Source: Sporolituus thermophilus DSM 23256 (GTDB taxonomy: Bacteria; Bacillota; Negativicutes; Sporomusales; Thermosinaceae). From it: a DNA stretch of 64,000 nt. The notes beneath the pieces were generated by a model. It had not been told where the DNA came from, searched no databases, and worked only from the letters and a program-made list of their open reading frames with translations. A program made the translations under genes and the position numbers. Numbering within the stretch: position 1 is the stretch's first letter; each line of letters begins with the position of its first letter. Of this stretch, positions 14,192-24,664 are shown piece by piece. The DNA lies in contig NZ_FNBU01000011.1 of assembly GCF_900102435.1 (NCBI RefSeq), positions 23,980 to 87,979 on the forward strand, given 5' to 3'.

Positions 14192-15790
14192 CTATCGGTT
14201 TGGAATGAAAACGGTAAACTCAACCCCGCCTTCCGGCAGGTTGCGGTGACTGACCGAGCCGCCGCTGACCTTCACCTTTTCCGCCACCAGGGCCAGCCCG
14301 TAGCCGCGGCCGCTGCCTTTGGTCGTCACGCCGCGCTGGTAAATCCGGCTACCCAAAGCATCGTCAATCCAGGGGCCGCTGTTGCGCACCGCGATCGTCA
14401 GCCCCTCCGCCGTTTCGCTCAGCCGCACCGTCACCTGCCTGACCGGGGCCGCCCGCACCGCTTCAAGCGCATTTTCGATCAAGTTGCCGAGCACCAGCAC
14501 CATGTCGCCGCCGCTGAAATGGCGCGGCAGGGCGGTAAGGGCGCTGTCCGGCGTCACCGTCAGTTCGGCGCCCAGCTCCCGCGCCCGGCTGCTCTTGCCT
14601 AACAGCAGGGCAAAGGTCACCGTTTCTTTTACCGTGCCGCGCAGCTGGTCAAACAAGCCCTGGTGCGGCGAGCTGTTTTCGGTAATGAAGTCTACCGCCT
14701 GCTCATACCGGCCAAGCTGCACCAAGCCGCCGATAGCATGCAACTTATTTTTGTATTCATGCGCCTGGGCCCGCATAACCTCAACGAACCGGTGGACGCC
14801 GGTAATCTCCTCGGCAAGGCGGTACACCTCGGTCCGGTCGCGGAAACTGATGACCACTCCCGTCACTTCCCCATCGACGACAATCGGGACACTATTGGCG
14901 AAAATGATGATGTCGCCAACCCGCTGTTCCTGGTCGTACACCGCCTGGCCGGTTTGAATAACCTGCCCCAGCCGGTTTTCCGGCAGAACGGCGTCGATCG
15001 GCCGGCCTACCGCCTCGTCCGGCCTGAGGCCAAGCAGCTTGGCGGCCTCGCTGTTGAGCATGCGGATGCAGCCCTGTTTGTCGACGGCTACCACCCCTTC
15101 GCGGATGGCCTCAAGCGTGGCGGTGCGCTCCCGCAGCAGGGCGGCAATCTCATGGGGCTCCAGCCCGAAAATGGCCTTCTTCACATCCCGCGCCACGTAC
15201 ACGGCGCCGCCCACGCTGAAGGCCAGTGCGATCAGCAGGGCGTACAGCACCTGTTTGGTCCCGGCGGCAATGGTTTTATTGAGGTCGTCAAGATAAAAAC
15301 CTACCGACACAAAACCAATCTGGCGCGCCGGATCGTCCGGCGCATAAATCGGCACATTGGCCCTAAGCGACGGCGCCAGACTGCCCTTACCCACATAGAC
15401 GTACTCCTGGCCATGCAGCACCGGCTCCCGGTACAAATCGGCCATCGGCGTACCCACGTTGGCGGTTATGGGGTGAGACAGACGGATCTGGTCCATGTTG
15501 GCGATGACAATGAAGGCCGCGCCGGTGGCAACACGCCACCGCTCGGCAAAGGGCTGCAGCACGGCCGACGGGTTATCGGACAAAATGGCCCGCTGCACCG
15601 CCGGCACCGTCGCCACCATCCGGCCGATGTCCAGCGCCCGCTTGCTGATGTCGGCCTGCTCGTCTTCGGCGACATTTTTAATGACCAAAATGCCAGCTGT
15701 CAGCAGTGTTAAAAACACCACCGATATAGTGAGCAGCATGATCTTAAGTTGGAGGGGCATGCGTTTTGGCAACTTGAACAAATAAATCAC
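14192..15790 (-). CDS. Sensor histidine kinase, CitA/DcuS family
   Basis: 532 residues. A first membrane segment at about 14-35, then an extracytoplasmic PASC sensory domain with the ligand-binding FIVIANMDQIRLSHP region, and a second membrane segment around residue 180. A cytoplasmic PAS domain (EGVVAVDKQGCIRMLN) follows, then the H-box RAQAHEYKNKLHAIGG, and an ATPase domain with N-box NLIENALEAV and G-box GRGYGLALV. It senses an extracellular carboxylate and phosphorylates the regulator downstream. The GTG start overlaps the stop of an 8-codon leader frame. Confidence 0.93.
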   Translation of the reverse strand: MIYLFKLPKRMPLQLKIMLLTISVVFLTLLTAGILVIKNVAEDEQADISKRALDIGRMVATVPAVQRAILSDNPSAVLQPFAERWRVATGAAFIVIANMDQIRLSHPITANVGTPMADLYREPVLHGQEYVYVGKGSLAPSLRANVPIYAPDDPARQIGFVSVGFYLDDLNKTIAAGTKQVLYALLIALAFSVGGAVYVARDVKKAIFGLEPHEIAALLRERTATLEAIREGVVAVDKQGCIRMLNSEAAKLLGLRPDEAVGRPIDAVLPENRLGQVIQTGQAVYDQEQRVGDIIIFANSVPIVVDGEVTGVVISFRDRTEVYRLAEEITGVHRFVEVMRAQAHEYKNKLHAIGGLVQLGRYEQAVDFITENSSPHQGLFDQLRGTVKETVTFALLLGKSSRARELGAELTVTPDSALTALPRHFSGGDMVLVLGNLIENALEAVRAAPVRQVTVRLSETAEGLTIAVRNSGPWIDDALGSRIYQRGVTTKGSGRGYGLALVAEKVKVSGGSVSHRNLPEGGVEFTVFIPNR

Positions 15791-15813
15791 CCTGCCCGGA
15801 ATATTCGCTCCAT
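15787..15813 (-). CDS. Eight-codon leader ORF upstream of the sensor kinase
   Basis: ATG GAG CGA ATA TTC CGG GCA GGG TGA has a strong GGGAGGTGG ribosome binding site, and its TGA overlaps the GTG start of the kinase (GTGA). The kinase has no good site of its own at that GTG, so this mini-ORF may deliver ribosomes by translational coupling. Expression is inferred only. Confidence 0.4.
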   Translation of the reverse strand: MERIFRAG

Positions 15814-15840
15814 TAGCGCCACCTCCCTGCCAGGCGGCAA

Positions 15841-17346
15841 TTAGCCAGCAGCCGCCGCTTTTGCACGCCTTCTGGCTTTCACCAAGGGAATACAGAGAAA
15901 AATGGCCGCGAGGATGAATACGCCCAGCGCGATGGGCCGTTCAAAGAAAATCAGCGGGTTGCCGTTGGACATCGTCAGCCCCTGCCGCAAAGCCTTTTCC
16001 ATTAGCGGCCCGAGCACGAGCGACATAACCAGCGGCGCCGCCGGGAAGCGGTACAGCCGCATCAAAAAGCCCATGACGCCAAAGGCCAGTACCAGCCACA
16101 GGTCGAAGGTACTGCTGTTGACCGAGTAAACGCCGATAAAGGCGAAGACCAAAATCATGGGTAACAGCAGCGGTTTGGGGATGTCAATGATTTTGGCGAA
16201 AAGCGGCACCATCGGCAGATTGAGGATGAGCAGCATGACATTGCCGACATACATACTGGCTACCAGACTCCAGAACATTTCCGGGTGCTGCGGGATGAGT
16301 AGCGGGCCCGGCTGGATACCCCACATCATGAAAATGCCGAGCAGGAGGGCCATTGTCGCCGAGCCGGGCAGACCCAGGGTAAGAAGGGGCACAAAGCCGG
16401 CGGCGGCAGCGCCGTTATTGGCCGACTCAGGGCCGGCGACCCCTTCGATGGCACCCTCGCCAAACTCTTCCGGATGTTTGGACAGCTGCTTCTCCACGCT
16501 GTACGACACAAACGGCGAAGTTATCAGGCCCGCCCCGGGTAGTAGGCCAAAGAAAATCCCCAGGCCGCTGCCACGCAGCATGGCGCCGAACGACCGCTTA
16601 AGGTCCTGCCAGGTAGGATAGGGGCTTTTGAAGGGAATGCGTTTGGCAAGGGCATGGGGTTCCACGCTTTCCGACAGGACTTCGGAAAGGGCAAACAGGC
16701 CGAGGGCGGCGACGAGGAAATCGATGCCGTCGACTAATTCGGAACTGCCAAAGGTAAAACGGAGGGTGCCGGTCTGCACGTCCTGACCGATAGTGCCGAT
16801 GGCCAGGCCGACGCACATGCTGATAAGCGCCTTGACCAGCGAACCTTCGCCCAGCGAGGTCGATGCGACCAGGGCTAAAACCATCAGGGCGAAATACTCG
16901 GGCGGCTGGAAGGCAATGGCCAGTTGGCTAAGCGGCGGCGCCAGAAACATGAGGACAATAACGCCCAGCGTCCCGGCGATGAACGAGCCGATGGCGGCGA
17001 CACCGAGGGCGCTGCCGGCCCGGCCTTTTAAGGCCAGCTTATGGCCGTCGATGCAGGTTACGACCGACGCCGATTCGCCCGGGGCGTTGAGCAAAATGGA
17101 TGTAGTGGAGCCTCCATACATGGCGCCGTAATACACGCCGGCCATCATAATCAGCGCGGTGGCCGGCGGCAAACCGAACGACAGCGGCACCAGCAGGGCA
17201 ACGGCGCTGACCGGGCCGACGCCAGGCAGCACGCCGATCATCGTGCCTACAATGCAGCCCACGGCCACCGCCAGCAAATTTTCCGGCTGGCAGGCCAACT
17301 GCAAACCGGCCAGAAACATTGATAATGTACTATCCATGCCATTCAC
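15841..17346 (-). CDS. tctA: Tripartite tricarboxylate transporter large permease (TctA)
   Basis: 501 residues with about 12 hydrophobic segments. The TctA family signature is present: GVLPGVGPVSAVALLVPLSF near residue 40, YYGAMYGGSTTSILLNAPGE near 95, and the matching C-terminal half-repeat GLLPGAGLITSPFVSYSVEK. Together with TctB it forms the inner-membrane part of a secondary transporter fed by the binding protein TctC; typical substrates are citrate and other carboxylates. It lies 3 bases after tctB and about 50 bases before the sensor kinase gene. Confidence 0.95.
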   Translation of the reverse strand: MNGMDSTLSMFLAGLQLACQPENLLAVAVGCIVGTMIGVLPGVGPVSAVALLVPLSFGLPPATALIMMAGVYYGAMYGGSTTSILLNAPGESASVVTCIDGHKLALKGRAGSALGVAAIGSFIAGTLGVIVLMFLAPPLSQLAIAFQPPEYFALMVLALVASTSLGEGSLVKALISMCVGLAIGTIGQDVQTGTLRFTFGSSELVDGIDFLVAALGLFALSEVLSESVEPHALAKRIPFKSPYPTWQDLKRSFGAMLRGSGLGIFFGLLPGAGLITSPFVSYSVEKQLSKHPEEFGEGAIEGVAGPESANNGAAAAGFVPLLTLGLPGSATMALLLGIFMMWGIQPGPLLIPQHPEMFWSLVASMYVGNVMLLILNLPMVPLFAKIIDIPKPLLLPMILVFAFIGVYSVNSSTFDLWLVLAFGVMGFLMRLYRFPAAPLVMSLVLGPLMEKALRQGLTMSNGNPLIFFERPIALGVFILAAIFLCIPLVKARRRAKAAAAG

Positions 17347-17349
17347 CTC

Positions 17350-17805
17350 CTAGAGCGCAAAGATGCCTTCCGGCAGCGGCACCATCAGAATGTTGTTGAA
17401 CAGATAAAAGACGCCTAAGGCAACGATTGCGGCCAACGGCACGCTGACGCGCCATTTCTGCCAGCCCAGACAGCGGGGGGCTAAGGCCAGGAACAAAAAA
17501 GTAGTAATGATAAAGCCAAGCATTTCCAACGCCTCAATATACATGGCAGCCAGCAGCAGGAGAAAAGCGCCGCCCTTTAGCTCGAGTCCCTGCCAGGGCG
17601 AGTCCTGTTTTTTATCCGAGGAGGAAATCATCCATAACCAGAGCGATAACAACAGCTGACAGACGCCGATAAATAAAGGGAAAACATGGGCGTCCACGAC
17701 GGCCGCCATGGTAAAGCGCGGCAATTTCCACGCCGCGAGCATGTATAAGACCGATACGATGATTGAACCGGTGGCAATCCAGCGGTCGCTCGTCCATTGC
17801 TTCAC
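17350..17805 (-). CDS. tctB: Tripartite tricarboxylate transporter small permease (TctB)
   Basis: 151 residues with four hydrophobic segments, the usual TctB size. It begins MKQWTSDRWIATGSIIVSVL and ends in a membrane segment followed by VPLPEGIFAL, a common TctB ending. The sequence is poorly conserved in the family and the call rests on topology and its place between tctC and tctA. Confidence 0.88.
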   Translation of the reverse strand: MKQWTSDRWIATGSIIVSVLYMLAAWKLPRFTMAAVVDAHVFPLFIGVCQLLLSLWLWMISSSDKKQDSPWQGLELKGGAFLLLLAAMYIEALEMLGFIITTFLFLALAPRCLGWQKWRVSVPLAAIVALGVFYLFNNILMVPLPEGIFAL

Positions 17806-17831
17806 TTTTGTCGCCTCCTTATCAGGCCGAA

Positions 17832-17849
17832 CGGCCCCTGACGGGGCCG
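17832..17849 (-). terminator. Hairpin between tctC and tctB
   Basis: CGGCCCC / GGGGCCG, a 7-bp GC-only stem with a 4-base loop, in the 60-base gap after the binding-protein gene. No T-run follows, so it is likely a partial attenuator or RNA-stabilising stem. Confidence 0.5.
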
Positions 17850-17864
17850 CTAGCCTGGCTTTGG

Positions 17865-18875
17865 TTACTTAATCAGGTTCATGCTTCTCAGCAGGTCACC
17901 CAGCATTTTGTTTTGCTCATCCAGGAACTTGGTAAACTCATCAGCTGGCGCGTAGGTGGGCACCCAGCTATACTTCTTGCAGGTATTGGCCCATTCTTCC
18001 GTCTTGCTCATCTTCTCGATAGCTTCCACCATGTACTTCTTCGCATGTTCAGGCATGTTAGGCGGACCGAAAATACCGCGCCAGACCTCAAAAGTAGCGT
18101 CGATGCCCTGCTCTTTTAACGTCGGGATATTGGCCACCCGGGGGTCTTTCAACCGTTCGGGCGAAGTGACGGCCAGGCCGCGGATATTGCCGGCCTCAAC
18201 CTGGCCGAGGACGTCGCCCACACTGGTTGAAATAACGTCGATCGACCCGCCGAGCAGCGCCGCGATTAGTTCGCCGCCGCCCTGGAAGCTGATATACGGC
18301 ACTTCTTTTATATTTACGCCCGCTTTGCTGGCGGCCATCATAAAGGCCAGGTGGTCCATGCTGCCGGGAGCGGAGGCGCCGCCGACCTTAACGCTCTTGG
18401 GGTCGGCTTTCAGCGCTTCGAGTACTTCTTTCAGGCTCTTATACTTAGAGTCTTTCTTTACTCCGAAAAACTCATAGTCGGAGAACAGGCGGGCAATGGG
18501 CGTCAGGTCTTTATAGCTGTTCTTGGTCTGACCGTTCAGGTTGGTAAGGAGCAGCGGCGGTGAATAGACGACAAGGGTGTGGGCGTCGCCTTTTTTGTTC
18601 TCGATGATGTGGCTTGAGGCTACCACTCCGCCGCCACCGGCACGGTTTTCCACCGGCATGGCCACCGGCACGATCTTCTTCTCGGTCAGCACCTGGGCCA
18701 CGCTGCGGGCCGTTAAGTCCCAGCCGCTGCCCGGGCCGGCAGGCGCGATAATGGTAATCGGCCCGTTAGGATATTTGGGCTGCTGTTTGGCGCTTTCCTT
18801 GCTGCTGCCACAGCCGGCCACGACCATTACCAAGACGAGTAACAGGGCTACCAGGCTGGTCATTCTGATCCTCAT
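17865..18875 (-). CDS. tctC: Tripartite tricarboxylate transporter binding lipoprotein (TctC/Bug family)
   Basis: About 336 residues. A signal peptide (RIRMTSLVALLLVLVMVV) ends in the lipobox VAGC. The Bug-family fold shows in ITIIAPAGPGSGWDLTARSV near the mature N-terminus and GGASAPGSMDHLAFM in the second half, both ligand-binding loops. The ATG at 18875 follows AGGAGTGAAAGTC; an in-frame GTG at 18884 overlaps that site. First gene of tctC-tctB-tctA-kinase-regulator. The downstream two-component system probably controls it in response to the same carboxylate. Confidence 0.93.
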   Translation of the reverse strand: MRIRMTSLVALLLVLVMVVAGCGSSKESAKQQPKYPNGPITIIAPAGPGSGWDLTARSVAQVLTEKKIVPVAMPVENRAGGGGVVASSHIIENKKGDAHTLVVYSPPLLLTNLNGQTKNSYKDLTPIARLFSDYEFFGVKKDSKYKSLKEVLEALKADPKSVKVGGASAPGSMDHLAFMMAASKAGVNIKEVPYISFQGGGELIAALLGGSIDVISTSVGDVLGQVEAGNIRGLAVTSPERLKDPRVANIPTLKEQGIDATFEVWRGIFGPPNMPEHAKKYMVEAIEKMSKTEEWANTCKKYSWVPTYAPADEFTKFLDEQNKMLGDLLRSMNLIK

Positions 18876-19060
18876 GACTTTCACTCCTTTTTATGTAAGT
18901 TGTAGCAAAAACCGGAGCTTTCATCCTGCCGCTGACTGTCACCTCCCTGCCTCGCGCGCTGCCCGGTGGGGGCTTGGCGATTTTGGCAAAATTGCGCTAT
19001 TCGTTTTTATATTTTCAATATTAAATAAATATGCCGGCACGGCCTCTTTTTGGTCATTTT

Positions 19061-19087
19061 GGTCCTAAAGTTCATGCCGTTAGGACC
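19061..19087. terminator. Hairpin upstream of tctC
   Basis: GGTCCTAA / TTAGGACC, 8-bp perfect arms with an 11-base loop followed on the plus strand by TTTTATTG. It lies about 190 bp upstream of tctC, so it may be an operator for the response regulator rather than a terminator. Apart from this, 18876-19250 shows no gene. Confidence 0.4.
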
Positions 19088-19300
19088 TTTTATTGTAGCT
19101 GCCGCTCCGGCTTGTCAGCCGGAGCCATCCATTATTCGTTTTGCCAATAGCTCCATGCTGCATTGCTGTTTGCCATTTACCGCCAAGCACATTTTACCTG
19201 GAAGTTTGTGAAAAAAATAATTTTTTTCGGATAGCAGGAATTGGCCAAAGAACCGAGAAAAGAAAATAAAAGTAATAAGAAGAAATTTATCGAATATTCA

Positions 19301-19306
19301 TATAAT
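19301..19306 (+). promoter_or_regulatory. Probable -10 box of the glpF leader
   Basis: TATAAT lies about 45 bases before the leader terminator and 200 bases before glpF; the -35 region is weak, suggesting a need for an activator or poor basal activity. Confidence 0.35.
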
Positions 19307-19350
19307 GTAATATGGCCACAATTTAATACCGCTGCTGGACTGGAGATGAG

Positions 19351-19410
19351 GAGAAGTCCTAACGCACTTTATTTAACTGTAAAGTGCAATAGGACTTCTC
19401 TTATTTTTTT
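19351..19410 (+). terminator. Leader terminator upstream of glpF (candidate antitermination site)
   Basis: Long stem starting GAGAAGTCCTAACGCACTTT and closing TAAAGTGCAATAGGACTTCTC (two internal mismatches), followed by TTATTTTTTT. It lies between the likely promoter and glpF, so transcripts would stop here unless antiterminated. In Bacillus the glycerol operon is controlled this way by the RNA-binding protein GlpP; no glpP gene is in this window. Confidence 0.75.
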
Positions 19411-19503
19411 ACAAAAGGAGGGTTTGCCGGTATCAATTTCTAGCATTTATAACCAAAATCCCTAATTCTGTAAAAAATTTCAAATGCAAAGGAGGGTTTA
19501 GGT

Positions 19504-20229
19504 ATGACAAATCTGTTAGGAGAATTTTTTGGCACAGCGGTGCTCATTGTTTTCGGCAGTGGCGTAGTGGCCAACGTCCTGTTGAAAAAATCCAAAGCCG
19601 AGGGCGCCGGGTGGATTGTCATTACTGCCGGCTGGGCCTTCGGTGTTATTATGGGGGTATTCTGCGCCATTGCCGCCGGCGCGCCGCAGGCTGATCTTAA
19701 TCCTGCGGTCACTTTAGCCAAAACGCTAATGGGCGTCTATACCGTACCCCACGCCGTAGCCACCATGCTGGCCGAGCTTGCCGGCGCGTTTACCGGCGCC
19801 GTAATCGTATGGCTGGCCTTTTTACCCCACTGGGAAATTACCGAAGATCAGGGAGCAAAACTGGGTATTTTCTGCACCGGCCCAGCGATCAGAAATTACT
19901 CTGCCAACCTGCTATGCGAAATTATCGGCACAGTCATCCTCATTGTCCCCATTTTTGCCATTTTCTCTAAAGCGGTCGGCGGCATCGCCCAAGGCCTTGG
20001 CCCCTACCTGGTCGGCATATTGGTGTGGGGTATCGGCCTTAGCCTCGGCGGACCGACAGGCTACGCCATCAACCCCGCCCGCGACCTCGGCCCGCGCCTC
20101 GCTCATGCCGTACTGCCTATTCCCGGTAAAGGCGGCTCTGACTGGAGCTACGCCTGGGTACCGATCGTCGGTCCGTTTATCGGCGCAATCATTGCTTACT
20201 TCATAGGCAAAACGTTCGGATTAATTTAA
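19504..20229 (+). CDS. glpF: Glycerol uptake facilitator (MIP family)
   Basis: 241 residues with six membrane segments and two half-helices carrying the pore motifs NPA (DLNPAVTLAK) and NPAR (AINPARDLGPR). The Arg after the second NPA and the GPTGYAINPARD context match aquaglyceroporins rather than strict water channels. The ATG follows AAAGGAGGGTTTAGGT. It is immediately upstream of glpK, and glycerol entering by GlpF would be trapped by phosphorylation. Confidence 0.94.
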   Translation: MTNLLGEFFGTAVLIVFGSGVVANVLLKKSKAEGAGWIVITAGWAFGVIMGVFCAIAAGAPQADLNPAVTLAKTLMGVYTVPHAVATMLAELAGAFTGAVIVWLAFLPHWEITEDQGAKLGIFCTGPAIRNYSANLLCEIIGTVILIVPIFAIFSKAVGGIAQGLGPYLVGILVWGIGLSLGGPTGYAINPARDLGPRLAHAVLPIPGKGGSDWSYAWVPIVGPFIGAIIAYFIGKTFGLI

Positions 20230-20246
20230 GGTACTATTTTTATTAG

Positions 20247-21755
<1,509 letters not shown>

Positions 21756-21795
21756 CAAATTAGCGGCATATATCATAGCCTTCGGACTTGGAGAT

Positions 21796-21855
21796 AAAGA
21801 GATGGTCCAAACTTTGCTCGGTTAAAGCGGGGCAGAGATGGATCATCTCTTTTTC
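21796..21855 (+). terminator. Leader terminator between glpK and the G3P-oxidation genes
   Basis: AGAGATG-G-TCC pairs with GGA-T-CATCTCT and is followed by TTTTTC. A smaller alternative stem AGATG/CATCT overlaps its 3' arm, so two mutually exclusive folds are possible, as in an antitermination site. Confidence 0.55.
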
Positions 21856-21891
21856 TGAATATTTACATTTTTTCAAAGGGAGATGCTGGAC

Positions 21892-23370
21892 ATGAAAGCA
21901 GACGTAGTCATCGTCGGCGGCGGCATCGTCGGCGCAGCAATTGCCCGCGAGCTAGCCAAATATGCACTTGACGTCATCCTTGTCGAACGCCATCCGGATG
22001 TTGCCATGGAAACTACCAAGGCCAACAGCGGCATATTGCACGCCGGTTTTGATGCGCCGACCGGTTCGCTCAAAACCAGGCTGAACGTGCGCGGCAATGA
22101 GCTGTATCGCCAGCTGCACAGTGAACTTGACCTAGAAATTAAGTGGACTGGCTCGCTGGTCGTCGCCCGCGACACGAGCGATCTGAAAACACTGGAAGAG
22201 CTATTGGCCCGCGGCAAGGCCAACGGTGTAACAGGTTTGGTCATGTTAGACCGCGAGGCGACGCTAGCGCGCGAGCCCAACTTAAACAAGGACATTACCG
22301 GTGCGCTCTGGGCGCCAACAGCAGGCGTGATTTGTCCGTTCGGCGCGGCCATCGCTATGATAGAAAACGCCGTGCACAATGGCGTGCGCGTTTTGACCGA
22401 GTGCGCGGTCGAAAAAATCGTCACCGCAAGTCATCGCATATGCGGCGCGCAAACTAACAAGGGTTTTATCAGTGCGCCCTTTGTCATCAATGCTGCCGGC
22501 GTGCACGCCGACGAACTTAGCCGGACGGCCGGCGACAGTAGTTTTGCCATAAGAGCGCGCAAAGGCGAATACATCTTGTTTGACAAAACAGCAGGCAATT
22601 TAGTAAACACCGTCATTTTTCCGACACCGACCAAAGTTTCGAAAGGCATTCTCGTCAGCCCCACCGTCCATGGCAACCTGTTCATCGGCCCCAATGCTTA
22701 CGAAGTTGACGACCGCACTGACTTGGCCAGTACGCCCGCGGGCATGGAAGAGATTATTAGCGGCGCCCGCAAGATGGTGCCCAACCTCCCCTTGCACGCT
22801 ACCATTACCCAGTTTGCCGGCCTGCGCGCAGCCGCCGACGACGGCGACTTTGTCATCAGGGCGTCAGCTACTGTCAAGGGGCTTATCCATGCGGCCGGTA
22901 TCCAGTCTCCCGGCCTGACGGCGGCACCGGCCATCGCCGAAATGGTAGCAGGCATCTTACACGAGCAGGGGCTTGACCTGCGCCCCAAAGCTGACTTTAA
23001 CCCTATCCGCCGACGGCGGCCCAAATTTCACCAGCTGCCGCGTGACGAGCAGCGCCGACTGGTCGCGCAAAACCCACTCTACGGCCGGATTATCTGTCGC
23101 TGCGAGTCAATCACTGAAGGTGAGATTGTTGACGCTATTCAGGCGCCATGCGGTGCCAGGACAGTTGACGCCGTAAAACGGCGCACCCGCGCGGGTATGG
23201 GCCGGTGCCAGGGAGGTTTTTGCGGGCCGCGCGTTGTCGCCATTTTAGCCCGCGAGCTGGGTATTCCCGTGACCGCGGTACGCAAGGACACCGCCCACTC
23301 TTATCTGTTTTACGCTAAACTGCCCGCTGATAGATATTGCAGCTCTTGCGAGGTGACCAACCATGACTAA
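21892..23370 (+). CDS. Anaerobic glycerol-3-phosphate dehydrogenase-like FAD protein (GlpA type)
   Basis: About 492 residues. N-terminal FAD-binding DADVVIVGGGIVGAAIARE-type loop (here KADVVIVGGGIVGAAIA), an Asn-Ser-Gly-Ile motif (ANSGILHAGFD) near the flavin, and a C-terminal BFD-like [2Fe-2S] domain with CRCES, a second CGAR cysteine, and GMGRCQGGFCGP. It should oxidise glycerol-3-phosphate to dihydroxyacetone phosphate. The ATG at 21892 is 9 bases from AAAGGGAG. It overlaps the next gene by 8 bases, and three genes together replace the E. coli GlpABC set. Confidence 0.88.
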   Translation: MKADVVIVGGGIVGAAIARELAKYALDVILVERHPDVAMETTKANSGILHAGFDAPTGSLKTRLNVRGNELYRQLHSELDLEIKWTGSLVVARDTSDLKTLEELLARGKANGVTGLVMLDREATLAREPNLNKDITGALWAPTAGVICPFGAAIAMIENAVHNGVRVLTECAVEKIVTASHRICGAQTNKGFISAPFVINAAGVHADELSRTAGDSSFAIRARKGEYILFDKTAGNLVNTVIFPTPTKVSKGILVSPTVHGNLFIGPNAYEVDDRTDLASTPAGMEEIISGARKMVPNLPLHATITQFAGLRAAADDGDFVIRASATVKGLIHAAGIQSPGLTAAPAIAEMVAGILHEQGLDLRPKADFNPIRRRRPKFHQLPRDEQRRLVAQNPLYGRIICRCESITEGEIVDAIQAPCGARTVDAVKRRTRAGMGRCQGGFCGPRVVAILARELGIPVTAVRKDTAHSYLFYAKLPADRYCSSCEVTNHD

Positions 23371-24664
23371 AAGTAGCAGCACCCTTTGTTACGACGTGGC
23401 GATCATCGGCGGCGGCCCGGCCGGCCTGGCGGCAGCCTTAAGCGCACGCCAAACCGGCGCTGAAAAAGTGTTGATCATTGAACGTGACCGCGAGCCTGGC
23501 GGCATCCTCCAGCAGTGCATCCACAACGGTTTTGGCCTCCACCGGTTTCACGAAGAACTTACCGGCCCAGGTTATGCCCACCGGTTTATAAAAATGGTGG
23601 CTGACGACCCCAAAATCACGGTTATGCTCGACACCATGGCGCTTGAGGTTAGTCCGGACAAAACGGTCTGGGCCGTAAACCCCCAGGCCGGACTGGTAGC
23701 TATCCACGCCAAAGCGGTTGTTTTTGCCATGGGCTGTCGGGAGCGCACCCGGGGTGCCATCCGCATCCCAGGCTACCGTCCAGCGGGCGTGTTTACTGCC
23801 GGTGCCGCCCAACGCATGGTAAATATGGAAGGGTACTTGCCAGGCAAACGGGTTGTCATCTTAGGATCAGGCGATATTGGCCTAATTATGGCCCGCCGCA
23901 TGACGCTCGAGGGCGCCAAAGTCGAAGCCGTCATTGAGATCATGCCTTATTCTAACGGCCTTACGCGCAACATTGTCCAGTGTCTTGAAGATTATGGCAT
24001 TCCGCTGTACTTGTCCCATACCATCACCTTTATTCACGGGCGCGAACGTGTAACTGGTGTAACGGTAGCTAAAGTCGACAAACAGCTAAGCCCCATTCCC
24101 GGCAGCGAGTTTGACATTGCCTGCGACTGCATCCTTTTGTCAGTTGGCCTCATCCCGGAAAACGAGCTGTCCCGCGCTGCCGGCGTGGCCATCGACAACA
24201 TCACCGGCGGTCCGATCGTCGACCAGTTCCGCCACACATCATTAAGCGGCTTTTTTGCCGCCGGTAATGTTGTACATGTTCATGACTTAGTGGACTTTGT
24301 ATCCGAGGAAGGCGACATCGCCGGCAAATATGCGGCGCGGTACGCCCGTGGCGAGCTTGCCGCATCGGCGCAACAGGTAAGTGTGCTCCCCGGCGACGGC
24401 ATACGCTCGGTTGTCCCGCAGCGCCTTACATTGGAAACTGCCAGCGACCCTGTGCGCTTATTTCTGCGCGTCGCCAAACCGGCTAAGGAAATCACCCTCC
24501 AAATGATATCTGCCGGCAAAATCCTCCTAGAGCGCCGGTTGCCAGTCGCCAAACCCAGCGAGATGATTGTCATCGAGCTTCCTGCTGATAAACTGCAAAC
24601 CATTTGTGAACAAATAGAAATCAAGGCGGTGAAATCATCATGCGCAAAACTAAACGCCAAATAA
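23363..24664 (+). CDS. FAD/NAD(P)-dependent oxidoreductase of the glp operon
   Basis: 433 residues of the pyridine nucleotide-disulfide reductase fold. FAD loop DVAIIGGGPAGLAAALSA at about 10-27, NAD loop KRVVILGSGDIGLIMARRM near 165, and a C-terminal FAD motif SGFFAAGNVVHVHDLVD. There is a GILQQCIHNGFGL segment with one Cys rather than a redox CxxC pair. In clostridial glp operons this protein sits between the GlpA-like enzyme and a DUF1667 protein and is thought to pass electrons from glycerol-3-phosphate onward. Exact acceptor unknown. Confidence 0.85.
   Translation: MTKSSSTLCYDVAIIGGGPAGLAAALSARQTGAEKVLIIERDREPGGILQQCIHNGFGLHRFHEELTGPGYAHRFIKMVADDPKITVMLDTMALEVSPDKTVWAVNPQAGLVAIHAKAVVFAMGCRERTRGAIRIPGYRPAGVFTAGAAQRMVNMEGYLPGKRVVILGSGDIGLIMARRMTLEGAKVEAVIEIMPYSNGLTRNIVQCLEDYGIPLYLSHTITFIHGRERVTGVTVAKVDKQLSPIPGSEFDIACDCILLSVGLIPENELSRAAGVAIDNITGGPIVDQFRHTSLSGFFAAGNVVHVHDLVDFVSEEGDIAGKYAARYARGELAASAQQVSVLPGDGIRSVVPQRLTLETASDPVRLFLRVAKPAKEITLQMISAGKILLERRLPVAKPSEMIVIELPADKLQTICEQIEIKAVKSSCAKLNAK

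Noticed and set aside
13523..14602. 359-codon plus-strand open frame
   Set aside because: It is antisense to the response regulator and kinase, has low-complexity Gly/His/Arg-rich composition typical of shadow frames in GC-rich DNA, and has no ribosome binding site.
14663..15712. 349-codon plus-strand open frame
   Set aside because: Antisense to the sensor kinase, His/Arg/Gly-rich shadow.
19241..19465. 74-codon plus-strand frame upstream of glpF
   Set aside because: It runs through the leader terminator and its 3' half is made of the stem-loop.
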